Part shown: positions 9,850-19,020 of the stretch, in pieces
How positions within the stretch are numbered: the first letter of the stretch is position 1
Layout: each line of letters starts with the position of its first letter
DNA from: Corynebacterium sputi DSM 45148
GTDB lineage: Bacteria; Actinomycetota; Actinomycetes; Mycobacteriales; Mycobacteriaceae
Length of the DNA stretch: 64,000 nt
Reading direction: 5' to 3'
Assembly: GCF_000427865.1 (NCBI RefSeq)
Contig: NZ_ATYV01000002.1
Coordinates: 1-64,000 of the forward strand
The notes under the pieces: model-generated
Seen by the model: the letters and a program-made list of their open reading frames with translations, nothing else
What the model was told of the DNA's origin: nothing
The model's database searches: none
Position numbers and translations under genes: made by a program

Positions 9850-10003
9850 CGATCTCTAGAAGTGAAAGTTCTTCTGCAGCCTAAACCTTAAATTTGCCTA
9901 AATTTCCTGCTAAACAATGTTTTTACGCTTCCCGACGTTCCCCTAACCCACACGATTCCGCCCCGAAACCGGACGTTCACATGCGACTGTCGGAGGCCTG
10001 CCT

Positions 10004-11227
10004 ATGCTTGCGGTCATGGACATCACGGTGATCGCCTCAGCTGCTCGGGACCGCTGGCGGGGTTCGGACGTGGACTCGCGTCAGGCCTTCCCTGCCACGG
10101 GGAATTTTGACCTCTCTGCGAACGCATTCGGACCGCTGCAGATCCACAATGACGACCGCGTCTCCCCCGGCGCTGGCTTCGACATGCACCACCACCAGGA
10201 TGCGGAGATCGTCACCTGGGTCGTCGAGGGCAACTTGCGCCACCGCGATTCAGGCGGCGCGGACGTGATCCTTTCCCCCGGGATGGCGCAGGCGATATCT
10301 GCGGGCAGCGGGGTGAGCCACGCAGAGGTCAATGCTGCCGGATACACCGGAAAGTCGTTCCTCAGAGTGGTTCAGATGTGGCTACGACCAGACTCTGCAG
10401 GAACAGAGCCTCGCCACTGCGAAGGTGACTTCCGAGATCTGATCTCTGAGCCCAATGAACTCCACCTCATCGCCGCCGGGGACAACGTCACCGACGTCCG
10501 CGGTCAACTCCCGAGGCCACTGCGGATCGGCACGGACAACTCTCGACTTCGCTACGTGTTGTTGGAGCATGGTTCGGTGCGGCTGCCGCTGTCGGAGTTC
10601 ACCCACATCTATCTTCTTCGCGGCTCTGCGACTGTCGGCTCCGAGTCTCTCGCAGAGGGTGATCAGGCCCGGATCGTCTCTTCGGTAAGCGAGACCGTCG
10701 CGGTATCCGGGGATGACGCAGAACTGCTGATCTGGAGCATGGCGGACTCCCCGAGCATCATCGAAACCGCTCTGGAACTGGCAGTCGAGGCACACCGGCA
10801 TGATTCGCGCCCGGGTGCCCATGGCGAAGAGGCTTATATTCTCCACCCAGAGCGCATCGCAGCATCCGTCAGGAATGGCGGTGCAGACGAGGAGGTCATT
10901 GCTGCGGCGCTTCTTCATGACGTCGCCGAAGACCACCCCTACCTCTGGTCGCTCCACAAAGAGTTGCTGCCGGAGCGGGTGGTGGGGGTCGTCGAGAAGC
11001 TCAGTCGAAGAGACGACGAGACGTACGCCCAATTCGTTGACCGTGCGGCGGCGGATCCGGATTCGCTGGTTGTGAAACTCGCGGATGTCAATGACAACTT
11101 GGGCAGTCTCGACAATCTCCCCCGAGATACCGACGAGCAGCGCGTGCGGTTCAACAAATTGGAGGCGCGCTACCAAGATGCCCTCGACACACTCCTGGTG
11201 AAAACGGACCACACCTTCCGACCGTGA
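10004..11227 (+). CDS. Pirin-like bicupin fused to a SpoT-like HD domain
   Basis: Residues 1 to about 245 form a pirin/quercetin-dioxygenase-like bicupin, with the metal-binding cupin motif HHHQDAEIVTWVVEGNLRHRDS and GSGVSHAE. Residues about 270-395 form an HD phosphohydrolase domain like those of SpoT/Mesh1: His in HPERIAA, His-Asp in LLHDVAEDHP (about 303) and VVKLADVNDN (about 358), matching the H/HD/ED/D pattern of (p)ppGpp hydrolases. The usual pirin is only about 230-290 residues, so this is a true fusion in one frame. The ATG at 10004 has GGAGG seven bases upstream. It may act on a nucleotide signal; the role is inferred. A 61-bp gap separates it from the ABC importer operon. Confidence 0.85.
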   Translation: MLAVMDITVIASAARDRWRGSDVDSRQAFPATGNFDLSANAFGPLQIHNDDRVSPGAGFDMHHHQDAEIVTWVVEGNLRHRDSGGADVILSPGMAQAISAGSGVSHAEVNAAGYTGKSFLRVVQMWLRPDSAGTEPRHCEGDFRDLISEPNELHLIAAGDNVTDVRGQLPRPLRIGTDNSRLRYVLLEHGSVRLPLSEFTHIYLLRGSATVGSESLAEGDQARIVSSVSETVAVSGDDAELLIWSMADSPSIIETALELAVEAHRHDSRPGAHGEEAYILHPERIAASVRNGGADEEVIAAALLHDVAEDHPYLWSLHKELLPERVVGVVEKLSRRDDETYAQFVDRAAADPDSLVVKLADVNDNLGSLDNLPRDTDEQRVRFNKLEARYQDALDTLLVKTDHTFRP

Positions 11228-11288
11228 GTGCACTCATGTTTCAGCGAGGTTAATTGGCCTTTGCGGTGGACAGCGCCCATGAAACCCG

Positions 11289-12407
11289 TTGATATCGTGG
11301 CTATCCGTGCACCTTCAGGTTTCGCGTTCGCCAAGCTCGACTGTCGACGCCGTGGGCTTCGGGTCCGGCCGCCGTCGTCTTATCGGCTGGGTTGTCGCAC
11401 TGGCGGGGCTGTTGATGGTCTCCATCATTGCGAGCCTGATGCTCGGTGCAGTCCGAGTTCCCGCAGGTGACGTGATCCGGATCCTGGCACATCATGTTGC
11501 CGGCACTCCTCTTGATGACAGCGCAGCCGGTGAATTTGGCCGCAACGATGCGATCATCTGGACCATCCGTGCACCTCGGGTTGTTCTCTCGGTGGTGGTT
11601 GGTGCGGGACTGGCGATCGCGGGCGTCGTCCTGCAGGCAATGGTGCGGAACATGCTTGCCGACCCCTATGTCCTCGGGGTCAGTTCTGGGGCGAGCTGCG
11701 GCGCTGCGGCGTCGATCCTCTTCGGCCTCGGCGCCGGCTTCGGCGACTATGCCTTGCAGACCAGTGCCTTTCTCGGAGCACTGGTCGCCACGATGGTCGT
11801 GCTGGCGGTGGCCCGCTCGGCGGGAAAGCTCACCTCGATCAGGTTGCTGATGGCTGGAGTTGCCGTGGGGTATGCGCTCTCAGCTCTAACTAGTTTCCTG
11901 GTCTTCGCCTCCGACTCTGCTGAATCGAGCCGTTCGGTGATGTTTTGGCTGCTCGGTTCGCTCGGTCTTGCTGCGTGGTCGGGGCCGTTGGGTTTGGCAG
12001 TGGGCGTCGTAACGCTTCTTTTTATTGTTTTTCTTGTTCTTTCCCCTCAGATGGATGCGCTTGCCTCTGGCGATGAGACCGCGCTGGCTCTGGGAATCCG
12101 CCCGGACCGCATGCGACTGATTCTGCTGGTGATGGTGTGTCTTCTGGTGGGAACGCTTGTGGCAATGGCCGGAGCCATCGGATTCATCGGGCTGATCGTT
12201 CCGCACCTGGCCAGGCGCATCGTCGGCGGACGTCATCGGGCGGTGCTGCCGGTGGCCGCTTTCATTGGCGCGATTCTGTTGTGTTGGGCGGACATTGCCT
12301 CCCGCACGGTTTTGGCACCGCAAGAGATCCCGATCGGGATTCTCACTGCATTGGTGGGGGCTCCGTTCCTGCTGATACTTGTACGGAAGATGAGGGTGAC
12401 CGCATGA
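11289..12407 (+). CDS. FecCD-family ABC transporter permease
   Basis: The permease of a metal-chelate importer (iron-siderophore, heme or cobalamin type) with many membrane helices. Family motifs include RAPRVVLSVVVGAGLAIAGVVLQAMVRNMLADPYVLGVSSGASCGA and GFIGLIVPHLARRIVGGRHRAVLPVAA. The start is uncertain: TTG 11289 gives the longest frame, GTG 11307 and GTG 11352 are alternatives, and none has a clear ribosome-binding site. The stop overlaps the start of the binding-protein gene by four bases (ATGA). No recognisable DtxR box precedes the operon, so the substrate remains open. Confidence 0.88.
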   Translation: MISWLSVHLQVSRSPSSTVDAVGFGSGRRRLIGWVVALAGLLMVSIIASLMLGAVRVPAGDVIRILAHHVAGTPLDDSAAGEFGRNDAIIWTIRAPRVVLSVVVGAGLAIAGVVLQAMVRNMLADPYVLGVSSGASCGAAASILFGLGAGFGDYALQTSAFLGALVATMVVLAVARSAGKLTSIRLLMAGVAVGYALSALTSFLVFASDSAESSRSVMFWLLGSLGLAAWSGPLGLAVGVVTLLFIVFLVLSPQMDALASGDETALALGIRPDRMRLILLVMVCLLVGTLVAMAGAIGFIGLIVPHLARRIVGGRHRAVLPVAAFIGAILLCWADIASRTVLAPQEIPIGILTALVGAPFLLILVRKMRVTA

Positions 12408-13408
12408 CCATGAACAGCGCACGGGTGGCGGGAACTCTAGGGGCGGCGGCACTGCTCCTGGGCTTGGCTGCATGCGGTGATGCCGCGGACACAGCCTCGT
12501 CTGATGCCGTCACCGTAGAGAACTGCGGACAGGACGTCTCCTTCGATGCTCCGCCGGAGCGAGTAACTCTGCTGAAAAGCGCTTCGGTCCCAACCCTGGA
12601 TCGGCTCGGGGTATTAGACCGTGTCACCGCGCGCGCTGGCGTGTACCCGCCGGAATATTACGACGCCTCCACCCTCGCCCAGCTCGACCAGATCCCCCTG
12701 ATCACCGATCGCCTCGACGACTCCGGGCATCTGCAGATCTCCCGCGAAGAGGTCACCGCCACTGCTCCTGACCTAGTCCTGGGCGAGACGGACACGGTCA
12801 ATCGGCAGGTCCTGTCCAGTTCCAACATCCCATTACTCGAAGAACCAGCTCTGTGTGGATCGATCGACGGCCCCGTAACGTGGGAGCATGTGTGGAGTCA
12901 GATCGATGTCTACGGCACGGTTTTCGGCCGCCAGGATGAAGCGAGCACGTACATCGCAGAGTTGCGCGAGCGTCTCGCTGCCATCGAAGCCGAGGCCACG
13001 GACACCGAGCCGTTCACCGTTGCCGTGTTGTACCCGTCGGTTGGCGGTGGCACGACGTACGCCTATGGAACCGGCTCCATGTCACATCCGGTGATCGACG
13101 CCGCCGGTGGCACCAACGTTTTCGCAGACCAAGACCAGCGTGTGTTCGAGGTCTCTAGCGAGGAGATCGTGAACCGGAATCCGGACGTAGTCATTGCCCT
13201 GCACTCTTCGGGCACTGCCGCGTCGGTGCGCGATGCAGTCCTCTCACTTCCAGGCTTCGACCGCACCACCGCCGGCCACACCTCAGCCGTCCTGCCGCTC
13301 CTGCTCAATTTTGCCGAGCCACCAACTCCGCTCGCCGTTGATGGCGCCGAGAAACTCTCCGACTACATCCGCGGCCGCCATGCCATGGCCGAAAGCGACG
13401 CCATATGA
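12404..13408 (+). CDS. ABC transporter substrate-binding lipoprotein (iron/corrinoid class)
   Basis: A 334-residue FecB/BtuF-type periplasmic binding protein. The lipobox LAAC places the lipid-anchored cysteine at residue 24. The mature protein begins with VTVENCGQDVSFDAPPERV, common in actinobacterial members of this class, and continues with two Rossmann-like lobes (SREEVTATAPDLVLGETDTV; RNPDVVIALHSSG). It overlaps the permease upstream and the ATPase downstream by four bases each (ATGA). It captures the substrate outside the membrane for the FecCD permease. Binding specificity cannot be read from the sequence. Confidence 0.87.
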   Translation: MTMNSARVAGTLGAAALLLGLAACGDAADTASSDAVTVENCGQDVSFDAPPERVTLLKSASVPTLDRLGVLDRVTARAGVYPPEYYDASTLAQLDQIPLITDRLDDSGHLQISREEVTATAPDLVLGETDTVNRQVLSSSNIPLLEEPALCGSIDGPVTWEHVWSQIDVYGTVFGRQDEASTYIAELRERLAAIEAEATDTEPFTVAVLYPSVGGGTTYAYGTGSMSHPVIDAAGGTNVFADQDQRVFEVSSEEIVNRNPDVVIALHSSGTAASVRDAVLSLPGFDRTTAGHTSAVLPLLLNFAEPPTPLAVDGAEKLSDYIRGRHAMAESDAI

Positions 13409-14157
13409 TCACTGCCGAATCCGTGAGTGTCTTTTTTGGGGAGAAGACTGCCGTCGATCGGGTCAGCCTCACCGTGCCCGACCACGGGACTCTCGGGCTG
13501 GTCGGGCCGAACGGCTCAGGCAAAACCACGTTGCTGCGCGCACTGTACGGGTCCGTCGATGCCACCGGCACCGTCCTGCTCGACGGCAAGGACATCACGA
13601 CAATGCGCCGCCGCGACATCGCCCGATCGGTGTCGGTGGTGTCTCAAGAACGAGATTCCGACATCCCAATCACAGTGGCTGACCTCGTAGAACTGGGGGC
13701 GCTTCCCCACCGAGGGCTATTCAGTTTCGCCAATGAAGAGCCGGTGGCTCAGGCGCTGGAATCGGTCGGGATCTTGCACTTGGCGCAGCGCGATGTGTCG
13801 GACCTTTCCGGTGGCGAGCACCAGCGTGCGCTCATCGCTCGCGCCCTAGTCCAAGATGCCAAGCACGTGCTTCTCGACGAACCGACAAACCACCTCGACA
13901 TCCGGTACCAGCACGAGGTTCTCGAGCTCGTCACCGATCTTCCCGGTGGCTCCGTGGTGGTTTTGCACGACCTCAATCTCGCCGCGCGCTACTGCGACCG
14001 GATCGCTGTTCTCAAGGAAGGGCGCATCGTTGCCGAAGGCACTCCCGAGGAGGTTCTCATTCCAGAGATCCTCGAGCCCGTCTACGAGATCAAGGTCCGC
14101 CGACTGAACCTCGACGGCGAGATCACTCTCGTCTACCCCAGAAAGGCACGCGTATGA
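13405..14157 (+). CDS. FecE-type ABC transporter ATP-binding protein
   Basis: A 250-residue ATPase that powers the importer. Walker A is LVGPNGSGKTT, the signature is LSGGEHQRALIARAL, Walker B is HVLLDEPTNHLD, and the H-loop is VVVLHDLNLAARYC. All catalytic residues are intact. The start overlaps the preceding stop (ATGA), and the stop overlaps the methyltransferase start in the same way, so the four genes form one translationally coupled operon. Confidence 0.92.
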   Translation: MITAESVSVFFGEKTAVDRVSLTVPDHGTLGLVGPNGSGKTTLLRALYGSVDATGTVLLDGKDITTMRRRDIARSVSVVSQERDSDIPITVADLVELGALPHRGLFSFANEEPVAQALESVGILHLAQRDVSDLSGGEHQRALIARALVQDAKHVLLDEPTNHLDIRYQHEVLELVTDLPGGSVVVLHDLNLAARYCDRIAVLKEGRIVAEGTPEEVLIPEILEPVYEIKVRRLNLDGEITLVYPRKARV

Positions 14158-14894
14158 AGACGCAGACCACCGCGTCGCGCAACCGTGCGATCGACGACTA
14201 CTGGTCCGGCCGCGCCCACGCCTACCACCGCCACCAGGTCACCGGTGAGCGCGCCCAACTGGATCGGGAGTTGTGGACCGCCGTCTTCACCGATGCCATT
14301 GGGCCTGGCCGTGGCGTTCTTGATGTGGGCACTGGCTCTGGGTACGTCGCAAACCTTCTGGCAGCGAATTTCACGGTCACCGGCATCGACCGCTCCCCCG
14401 GCATGATCGAGCAAGCCCGCGGGCATAACGGGAATGCGGAGTTCCTCATTGGAGACGCCGTCAACGTTCGTTCAGCGCTTCCAGAGGATGCTCGCTTCGA
14501 TGCCATCACCTCCCGTTATCTGCTGTGGACTCTGCCCGACCCGGTGGCTGCGATCCGCGAGTGGATGAGCGTCCTTCGTCCTGGCGGCCGCGTAATCGCT
14601 GTGGACGCACCGTGGTTCCCTCATGGCATCGACGATTCCATGCTCGTGGAAACCCCCGATGGTCCCGACGCCTTCCTTCGCACCTACAACCCAGACACAC
14701 TCGCTACGCTTCCGCTTGCCACCGCGACCGATGCCTCGCCTTACGTCGAGGCGTTTGAAAAAGCAGGGCTTTACGACGTCTCCCTCACGCCACTTCCCCA
14801 GGTCACCGACTTAGACCGCACCTTCGGTGTCGCTCCGGGGCATGAGTCACGGCCTCACTTCCTCGTCACCGGAATAGTGCGAGACCCTTCTTAA
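14154..14894 (+). CDS. Class I SAM-dependent methyltransferase
   Basis: A 246-residue Rossmann methyltransferase of the UbiE/Methyltransf_11 type. Motif I is LDVGTGSGYVANLLA, motif II is VTGIDRSPGMIEQAR, and the ALPEDARFDAITSRYLLWTLPDP segment fits the later motifs. It overlaps the ABC ATPase by four bases, so it belongs to the importer operon. A methyltransferase locked into a FecBCDE-type operon suggests modification of the imported ligand or of a metallophore. That is inference; the substrate is not known. Confidence 0.85.
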   Translation: MKTQTTASRNRAIDDYWSGRAHAYHRHQVTGERAQLDRELWTAVFTDAIGPGRGVLDVGTGSGYVANLLAANFTVTGIDRSPGMIEQARGHNGNAEFLIGDAVNVRSALPEDARFDAITSRYLLWTLPDPVAAIREWMSVLRPGGRVIAVDAPWFPHGIDDSMLVETPDGPDAFLRTYNPDTLATLPLATATDASPYVEAFEKAGLYDVSLTPLPQVTDLDRTFGVAPGHESRPHFLVTGIVRDPS

Positions 14895-14967
14895 GTCACC
14901 CGTTTTCTGCCTAAACTGGAATGCGTACAGCGATTCATAACACTCACTAAGAGTGGAGGGAATGACC

Positions 14968-15660
14968 GTGTTCACGTCAGCCTCAAGTCCCACGTCGCGG
15001 AGAATTCTTACCGCGGCCATCGCCGGCGCCTCAGCGATTGTGCTCAGCGCGTGCAGCGGAACCGATAACGGAGCCGCGAACCAACCGCAATCGCCAACCG
15101 CGACAGTTCCAACGGGAACGACCGACACCGAAACGGTCACCAAGAGCGAATCCCCTGACCCCACCACGGCACCTCCGGAGACCTGCGACGTACCGTACGA
15201 AGAGTCCGACTTCGGGGCGGTCACCAGCGGCCGCTCCTTCACCGTCACTGACTACACCGGTGCCAACCTGAGTGGATTCGCATGGTGGGCAGAAGGCGTC
15301 GCACTCGACGGCTACGACGCGTGCGAGCCTCTGAGTTACCTTGCCCTCGATGGAATGGTCGGAGATGACAACGGCCCGACCGGAACTGGTGCGAGCATCT
15401 CGGAACTGCTGGTTCTCTTCGCCGAAGGCGAGACCGTCAGCAATCCGATCCCGATCCTGTTCGCCTCAGTTGAAGACGTGCAACGAAACTCACCGGAATC
15501 CATCACCGTGACATACGGCCACCGCGGCGGTGCGACCGCTGAAGGTGTCAACGAGTTCTACGATGTCACCTACACACTTACTGACGGCCAGGTCGAAGTC
15601 GCGCGCGCCAACGTTCCCAATGATGTCTGGGAGGGCTACTACCGAGTGCGCGTGCCCTGA
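14968..15660 (+). CDS. LppP/LprE-like lipoprotein
   Basis: A secreted lipoprotein of about 230 residues. The signal peptide ends in the lipobox LSAC, with cysteine 29. A Thr/Pro/Ser-rich linker follows, then a compact domain with CDVPYEESDF and YDACEPLSYLALDG, which resembles the LppP/LprE family of mycobacterial lipoproteins of unknown function. GGAGGG at 14955-14960 is spaced seven bases from GTG 14968. The ATG at 14962 is only one base from it and seems too close. It converges on the MFS gene with ten bases between stops. Confidence 0.7.
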   Translation: MFTSASSPTSRRILTAAIAGASAIVLSACSGTDNGAANQPQSPTATVPTGTTDTETVTKSESPDPTTAPPETCDVPYEESDFGAVTSGRSFTVTDYTGANLSGFAWWAEGVALDGYDACEPLSYLALDGMVGDDNGPTGTGASISELLVLFAEGETVSNPIPILFASVEDVQRNSPESITVTYGHRGGATAEGVNEFYDVTYTLTDGQVEVARANVPNDVWEGYYRVRVP

Positions 15661-15670
15661 TTCTCGTTGT

Positions 15671-17140
15671 TCAGCGGAACTGTTCCCAGTCAGCCGGTTC
15701 GGTGTCGTCGCAAAAGGTGCGGCGCGAATACTCCTTGGTCGCCGTGAGGTCGTAGGCCACCGGTTCCGCTTTTGGTTCCTTAACCTCGACGCTGCCCGGC
15801 ACCGTAAGTGCCGCGGCTTTTGGTGCCATTGAGTACTGGCGGCGGTTGCGGCGAGCAGAAAGTCTCCACAGTCCGTGGCGACCAAAGCCGTGCGTCGGCA
15901 GTTCCTCCCGCATCTGAGGACGAAGCCGTGAACGCAGGTGGTATCGGCGTTCCACTCCACCAGTCACGGTCAGGACGATAACCGCAGCCATGCCTAGTGC
16001 CACGACGATCACTAGCGCGTAGGAGGGGTTCGCGAAGGAACCGAGGTACACCTTCGCGCCGAGGAACGATCCTGCTGCAATGCCAACGTTGAACATGCTG
16101 GAGTTCAGACCAGCAGCAGTGGTGTACAAGTTGCCGGAGACCTGATGCAGCCACGCTTGTCCGACAACTGGCATCGTGCCGCCGGCCATTCCCCACAAGA
16201 TGACTGCGAGAATCGCAAGATCCGGTCCAGCCTGTGCGAACAGGACCATTGCAGTAAGCACCAACACCGGCGGCATCATGAGGGTCACCCGCATCGAGCG
16301 CCCCGCTGCAATTCCAGCCAGGAAGTTTCCTGCCATGCCGGAGGCACCGTAGAGCAAGAGCATCGCGGACACGCTCGCTAGCGATACTCCACCAAGACTC
16401 TGCAAAAGCGGAGAGGCATAGGTGTACGCGGCGAAATGGAAGGTGACTAGGACCAGGGTGTAGATCAGTCCGAACTGGATTCCCGGGCGGGAAAACGCAC
16501 GCCCGATGTCACCGAAGCGAACAACCTCATTGGACGGCATTTTCGGCAGTCGAATCATCAAGGTCAGCGCCATCAAGGCGCAGAGCATCCCGACGAGCAG
16601 ATACGACATCCGCCAACCAACCAGATTCCCCAGCGCAGCCGACAGGGGCACACCGAACACGACTGCCGCTGATACTCCGGCGTACGCAATCGAAAGGGCG
16701 CGCGCGACGTCCTTCGGAGTCGCCATACGGGCGACCGTGGAGCCGAGCATCGACCAAAATGCACCGAGGCTAAGACCGACAAAGACACGCGAGGCCAGGA
16801 AAAATTCCGGAGAGGTCGCGATCGAGGAGAGGATGCCGGATGCCGCCATCAGCACAAGTGCAGTGGTGAAGATCGCGCGACGGTCCAGATGCCCGAGCAA
16901 TCTGGGCGCTACGAACGCGGTCATGGCCGCCAGGAGCGCTGGAATCGTGACACCGAGTCCGATGGTGCCATTGCTCGTGGCCAGGTCATCGGCCATGAGG
17001 GTCATTACTCCGATGGGCAACTCTTCCATCGTCGTCATCGCAAAAATGCCGACGCTCAGAGCAGCAATTGCAGACCACGGGGTCCGCGCTTCATCCCGAA
17101 CGTCCGGGATAGCCGTACGGGGGAAGTCTTTAACTGTCAC
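15671..17140 (-). CDS. MFS efflux transporter (AraJ/PbuE-like)
   Basis: A major facilitator protein with about twelve membrane helices. It has the DHA1-type start (SVGIFAMTTMEELPIGVMTLMADDLATSNGTIGLGVTIPALLAA) and the A-loop equivalent PRLLGHLDRRAIFTTALVLMAASG. Members export purine ribonucleosides, sugars or drugs; the substrate cannot be assigned. The hydrophobic core ends near residue 410 and is followed by an unusual ~80-residue basic and then acidic cytoplasmic tail. Start GTG at 17140 has GGAG six bases upstream. A strong 8-bp hairpin lies in the leader about 50 bp upstream. Confidence 0.86.
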   Translation of the reverse strand: MTVKDFPRTAIPDVRDEARTPWSAIAALSVGIFAMTTMEELPIGVMTLMADDLATSNGTIGLGVTIPALLAAMTAFVAPRLLGHLDRRAIFTTALVLMAASGILSSIATSPEFFLASRVFVGLSLGAFWSMLGSTVARMATPKDVARALSIAYAGVSAAVVFGVPLSAALGNLVGWRMSYLLVGMLCALMALTLMIRLPKMPSNEVVRFGDIGRAFSRPGIQFGLIYTLVLVTFHFAAYTYASPLLQSLGGVSLASVSAMLLLYGASGMAGNFLAGIAAGRSMRVTLMMPPVLVLTAMVLFAQAGPDLAILAVILWGMAGGTMPVVGQAWLHQVSGNLYTTAAGLNSSMFNVGIAAGSFLGAKVYLGSFANPSYALVIVVALGMAAVIVLTVTGGVERRYHLRSRLRPQMREELPTHGFGRHGLWRLSARRNRRQYSMAPKAAALTVPGSVEVKEPKAEPVAYDLTATKEYSRRTFCDDTEPADWEQFR

Positions 17141-17635
17141 CGATCACTCCATTCTCACGTGTCTGGTCCATGTGTGGGCATGCGAAAACCACCGTCCGGG
17201 TGCGGACGGTCAGCTCTACTGAGGTTGGGGTGACTCTGTGGGCAGCGATGGTGGCCGCTAAAAACTGTGTTGGCGATCACCCCATGTCAGAGGGCATTTT
17301 CACTCTGACCCCGGCCATTCTGGACCCCTCCCCCGATCCGCGCAAGTGCGCAGGTCAGAGCCCAATTCAGCCCCTAGAAGTCGAATCTTTGCCGAACAGC
17401 CTTCTCGGAGTGTCACTTCTCCGTCAATATCGTTGCCATTATTGCTTTGTGAAATACACAAGGTCGACTGAGGTCGGAATATTCTAAAGCTTTTATAACG
17501 ATTAGTGTGATTGCGCACAATTGACCAAATTCACCCCTTGGCCAGCGCCGTTTCTAATTATTCGATGTACAGTTTAGCTGTATCGAGAAATCGCAAGATC
17601 TTGTGGTTGACATTCCATTGAGAAGGGAAACCGTG
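17141..17635. other. Intergenic region between MFS gene and HdeD-like gene
   Basis: I see no convincing gene in these 495 bases. An 8-bp hairpin lies at 17191-17210. TGGGGTGA near 17224 and TCACCCCA near 17276 form a widely spaced inverted pair. From 17440 the sequence becomes AT-rich, which fits a promoter for the downstream gene. TACAG-TTTAG-CTGTA at 17568-17582 is a dyad about 55 bp before the HdeD-like start and may be an operator. Confidence 0.5.
17191..17210 (-). terminator. Hairpin in the MFS gene leader (possible attenuator)
   Basis: ACCGTCCG and CGGACGGT form a perfect 8-bp stem with a four-base loop. On the minus strand it is followed by GGTTTTCG, a short T-run, about 50 bp before the MFS start codon. 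It could be a leader terminator or a regulator site. Confidence 0.35.
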
Positions 17636-18202
17636 ATGACTAACCAGGTCGCCATTGACCCTCAGAACCCATTCAAACTCGCCCGAAGCGTCCTCGCCTT
17701 TACTGGTGCTGTAGCTCTGATCCTCGGAATCCTGATTCTGGCGTGGCCGACTGCAACCGGCCGGGTCGTCACCTGGATCATCATCGCCTACGGCCTCTTG
17801 GCCGGTGTCGCATACATCGTGGGCGGTTTCATGGCGAAGAGCCGGTCGGGGTGGTCCCGTGCAGGTTCAATCATTGTCGGTCTTATCTTCATCATCGCTG
17901 CGATCGTTTTGTTCGGTAATCTCGCCGCGTCCACGGTTGCATTTGCGGTAATCCTCGGAATCGTTATCGGTGTCTCCTGGATTGTCGAGGGCATCTTCGC
18001 TTTGATGACCTTGCGCGGTTCCCGGTCCACCGGGTGGAGTCTCTTCTACGGAATTTTGAGCATCATTGCCGGCATCATTTTGGTGACCACTCCGTTCTGG
18101 GGAGCTGTCACCCTCTGGTGGCTGTTCGGTGTCTCCCTGGTGATCCTGGGAATCGTCCAGCTGGTCCGCGCCTTCCAGATCGGCAAGGAAGCCGAACTCT
18201 GA
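17636..18202 (+). CDS. HdeD-family (DUF308) membrane protein
   Basis: A 188-residue protein with six membrane helices in three repeated pairs, the DUF308/HdeD arrangement: LARSVLAFTGAVALILGILILAWP, then GWSRAGSIIVGLIFIIAAIVLF, then GWSLFYGILSIIAGIILVTTPFW. HdeD of E. coli is linked to acid resistance at high cell density; the actinobacterial role is unproven. The ATG at 17636 has AAGGGA seven bases upstream; an in-frame GTG lies earlier at 17603. A textbook terminator follows the gene, so it is monocistronic. Confidence 0.85.
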   Translation: MTNQVAIDPQNPFKLARSVLAFTGAVALILGILILAWPTATGRVVTWIIIAYGLLAGVAYIVGGFMAKSRSGWSRAGSIIVGLIFIIAAIVLFGNLAASTVAFAVILGIVIGVSWIVEGIFALMTLRGSRSTGWSLFYGILSIIAGIILVTTPFWGAVTLWWLFGVSLVILGIVQLVRAFQIGKEAEL

Positions 18203-18221
18203 CCAGCCGCACCTGACATGG

Positions 18222-18243
18222 AGGACCCGCTTCGGCGGGTCCT
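18222..18243 (+). terminator. Rho-independent terminator after the HdeD-like gene
   Basis: AGGACCCGC and GCGGGTCCT make a perfect 9-bp stem closed by a TTCG tetraloop, followed by TTCT. It starts 20 bp after the stop codon. Confidence 0.85.
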
Positions 18244-18261
18244 TTCTGCATAATCGGGACG

Positions 18262-18957
18262 ATGGTGAACTCAGATCACATCCCCCAGGTCACGGTTGTC
18301 GCAGACGCACAGGTTTCGGTGCCGGCGACGATCGGAACGCTGGCCGTAGCCGTCGCTGCCAGCGCGACCGACGCCTCCGAGGCGTACTCCCTGCGTAAAG
18401 AGGCTGTCCGGACGGTGTCCCCGGTCCTAGCCGCCGCAGATGCACTTGACGTTCGCAATGAACAGGTCACCGAGACCAACGACTCCGACGACCACTTCGG
18501 GAACCGCACCGACGACCCCAAGGTCCGTGCCTTCTGGGAATGCCAGGTCATCTGCGACCTGCGGGCCGGCACGCCGGCGCACGAGCAGCTCAGGGACGTT
18601 GTCTCTCGCCTCGCCGCGGTCGACCACGTGAAGGTCACGGGTCCCCAATGGAGTCTCGACCCGCAGTCGGCCCAGTCCATTCGGACGCAGGCACAGGCCG
18701 AAGCATTGGTCGCCGCCGCCGAGCACGCAACTGCCATGGTCGAGCCGTTCGGCCAAGAGACTGCTGAGGTCCTCGATGCGACCATCAACATCTCAGCCCA
18801 CAGCGTCTTCGACGGCCCGGAGGCACAGCAGTTCTCCTTGGCACGCGCCGCTTCCGCCGAACCACTTCCCGAGCGAACGCTCGATCTAGAGCTCGCTCCG
18901 GCACGGGAAACGGTGACTGCGAATGTGAAAGCAACGTTCCGGCTTAACGACGCCTAG
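18262..18957 (+). CDS. SIMPL domain (DUF541) protein
   Basis: A 231-residue protein of the SIMPL/DUF541 family. It begins with the conserved pattern of a strand and an AVAVAASATDASEAYSLRKEAV helix, and ends with ARAASAEPLPERTLDLELAPARETVTANVKATFRL, the typical final strand. Many relatives are secreted, but here no signal peptide is visible, so it may be cytoplasmic. Function is unknown beyond links to stress and signalling. The ATG at 18262 is preceded eight bases upstream by CATAAT, so the transcript may be leaderless. Confidence 0.75.
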   Translation: MVNSDHIPQVTVVADAQVSVPATIGTLAVAVAASATDASEAYSLRKEAVRTVSPVLAAADALDVRNEQVTETNDSDDHFGNRTDDPKVRAFWECQVICDLRAGTPAHEQLRDVVSRLAAVDHVKVTGPQWSLDPQSAQSIRTQAQAEALVAAAEHATAMVEPFGQETAEVLDATINISAHSVFDGPEAQQFSLARAASAEPLPERTLDLELAPARETVTANVKATFRLNDA

Positions 18958-19020
18958 TTCCACATAAAAATCGCTTTACCCCTTCTAGGCAACATTGTTA
19001 GCCAGAGTTATCCTCAACCT

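Noticed and set aside
11289..14157. Proposed coenzyme F420-0 importer
   Set aside because: The three-gene ABC pattern and actinobacterial context fit loosely, but no cofE or F420-dependent gene is nearby and the linked gene is a methyltransferase.
17170..17487. Small plus-strand gene between the MFS and HdeD-like genes
   Set aside because: The possible protein has no recognisable pattern, no ribosome-binding site, and overlaps a strong hairpin.
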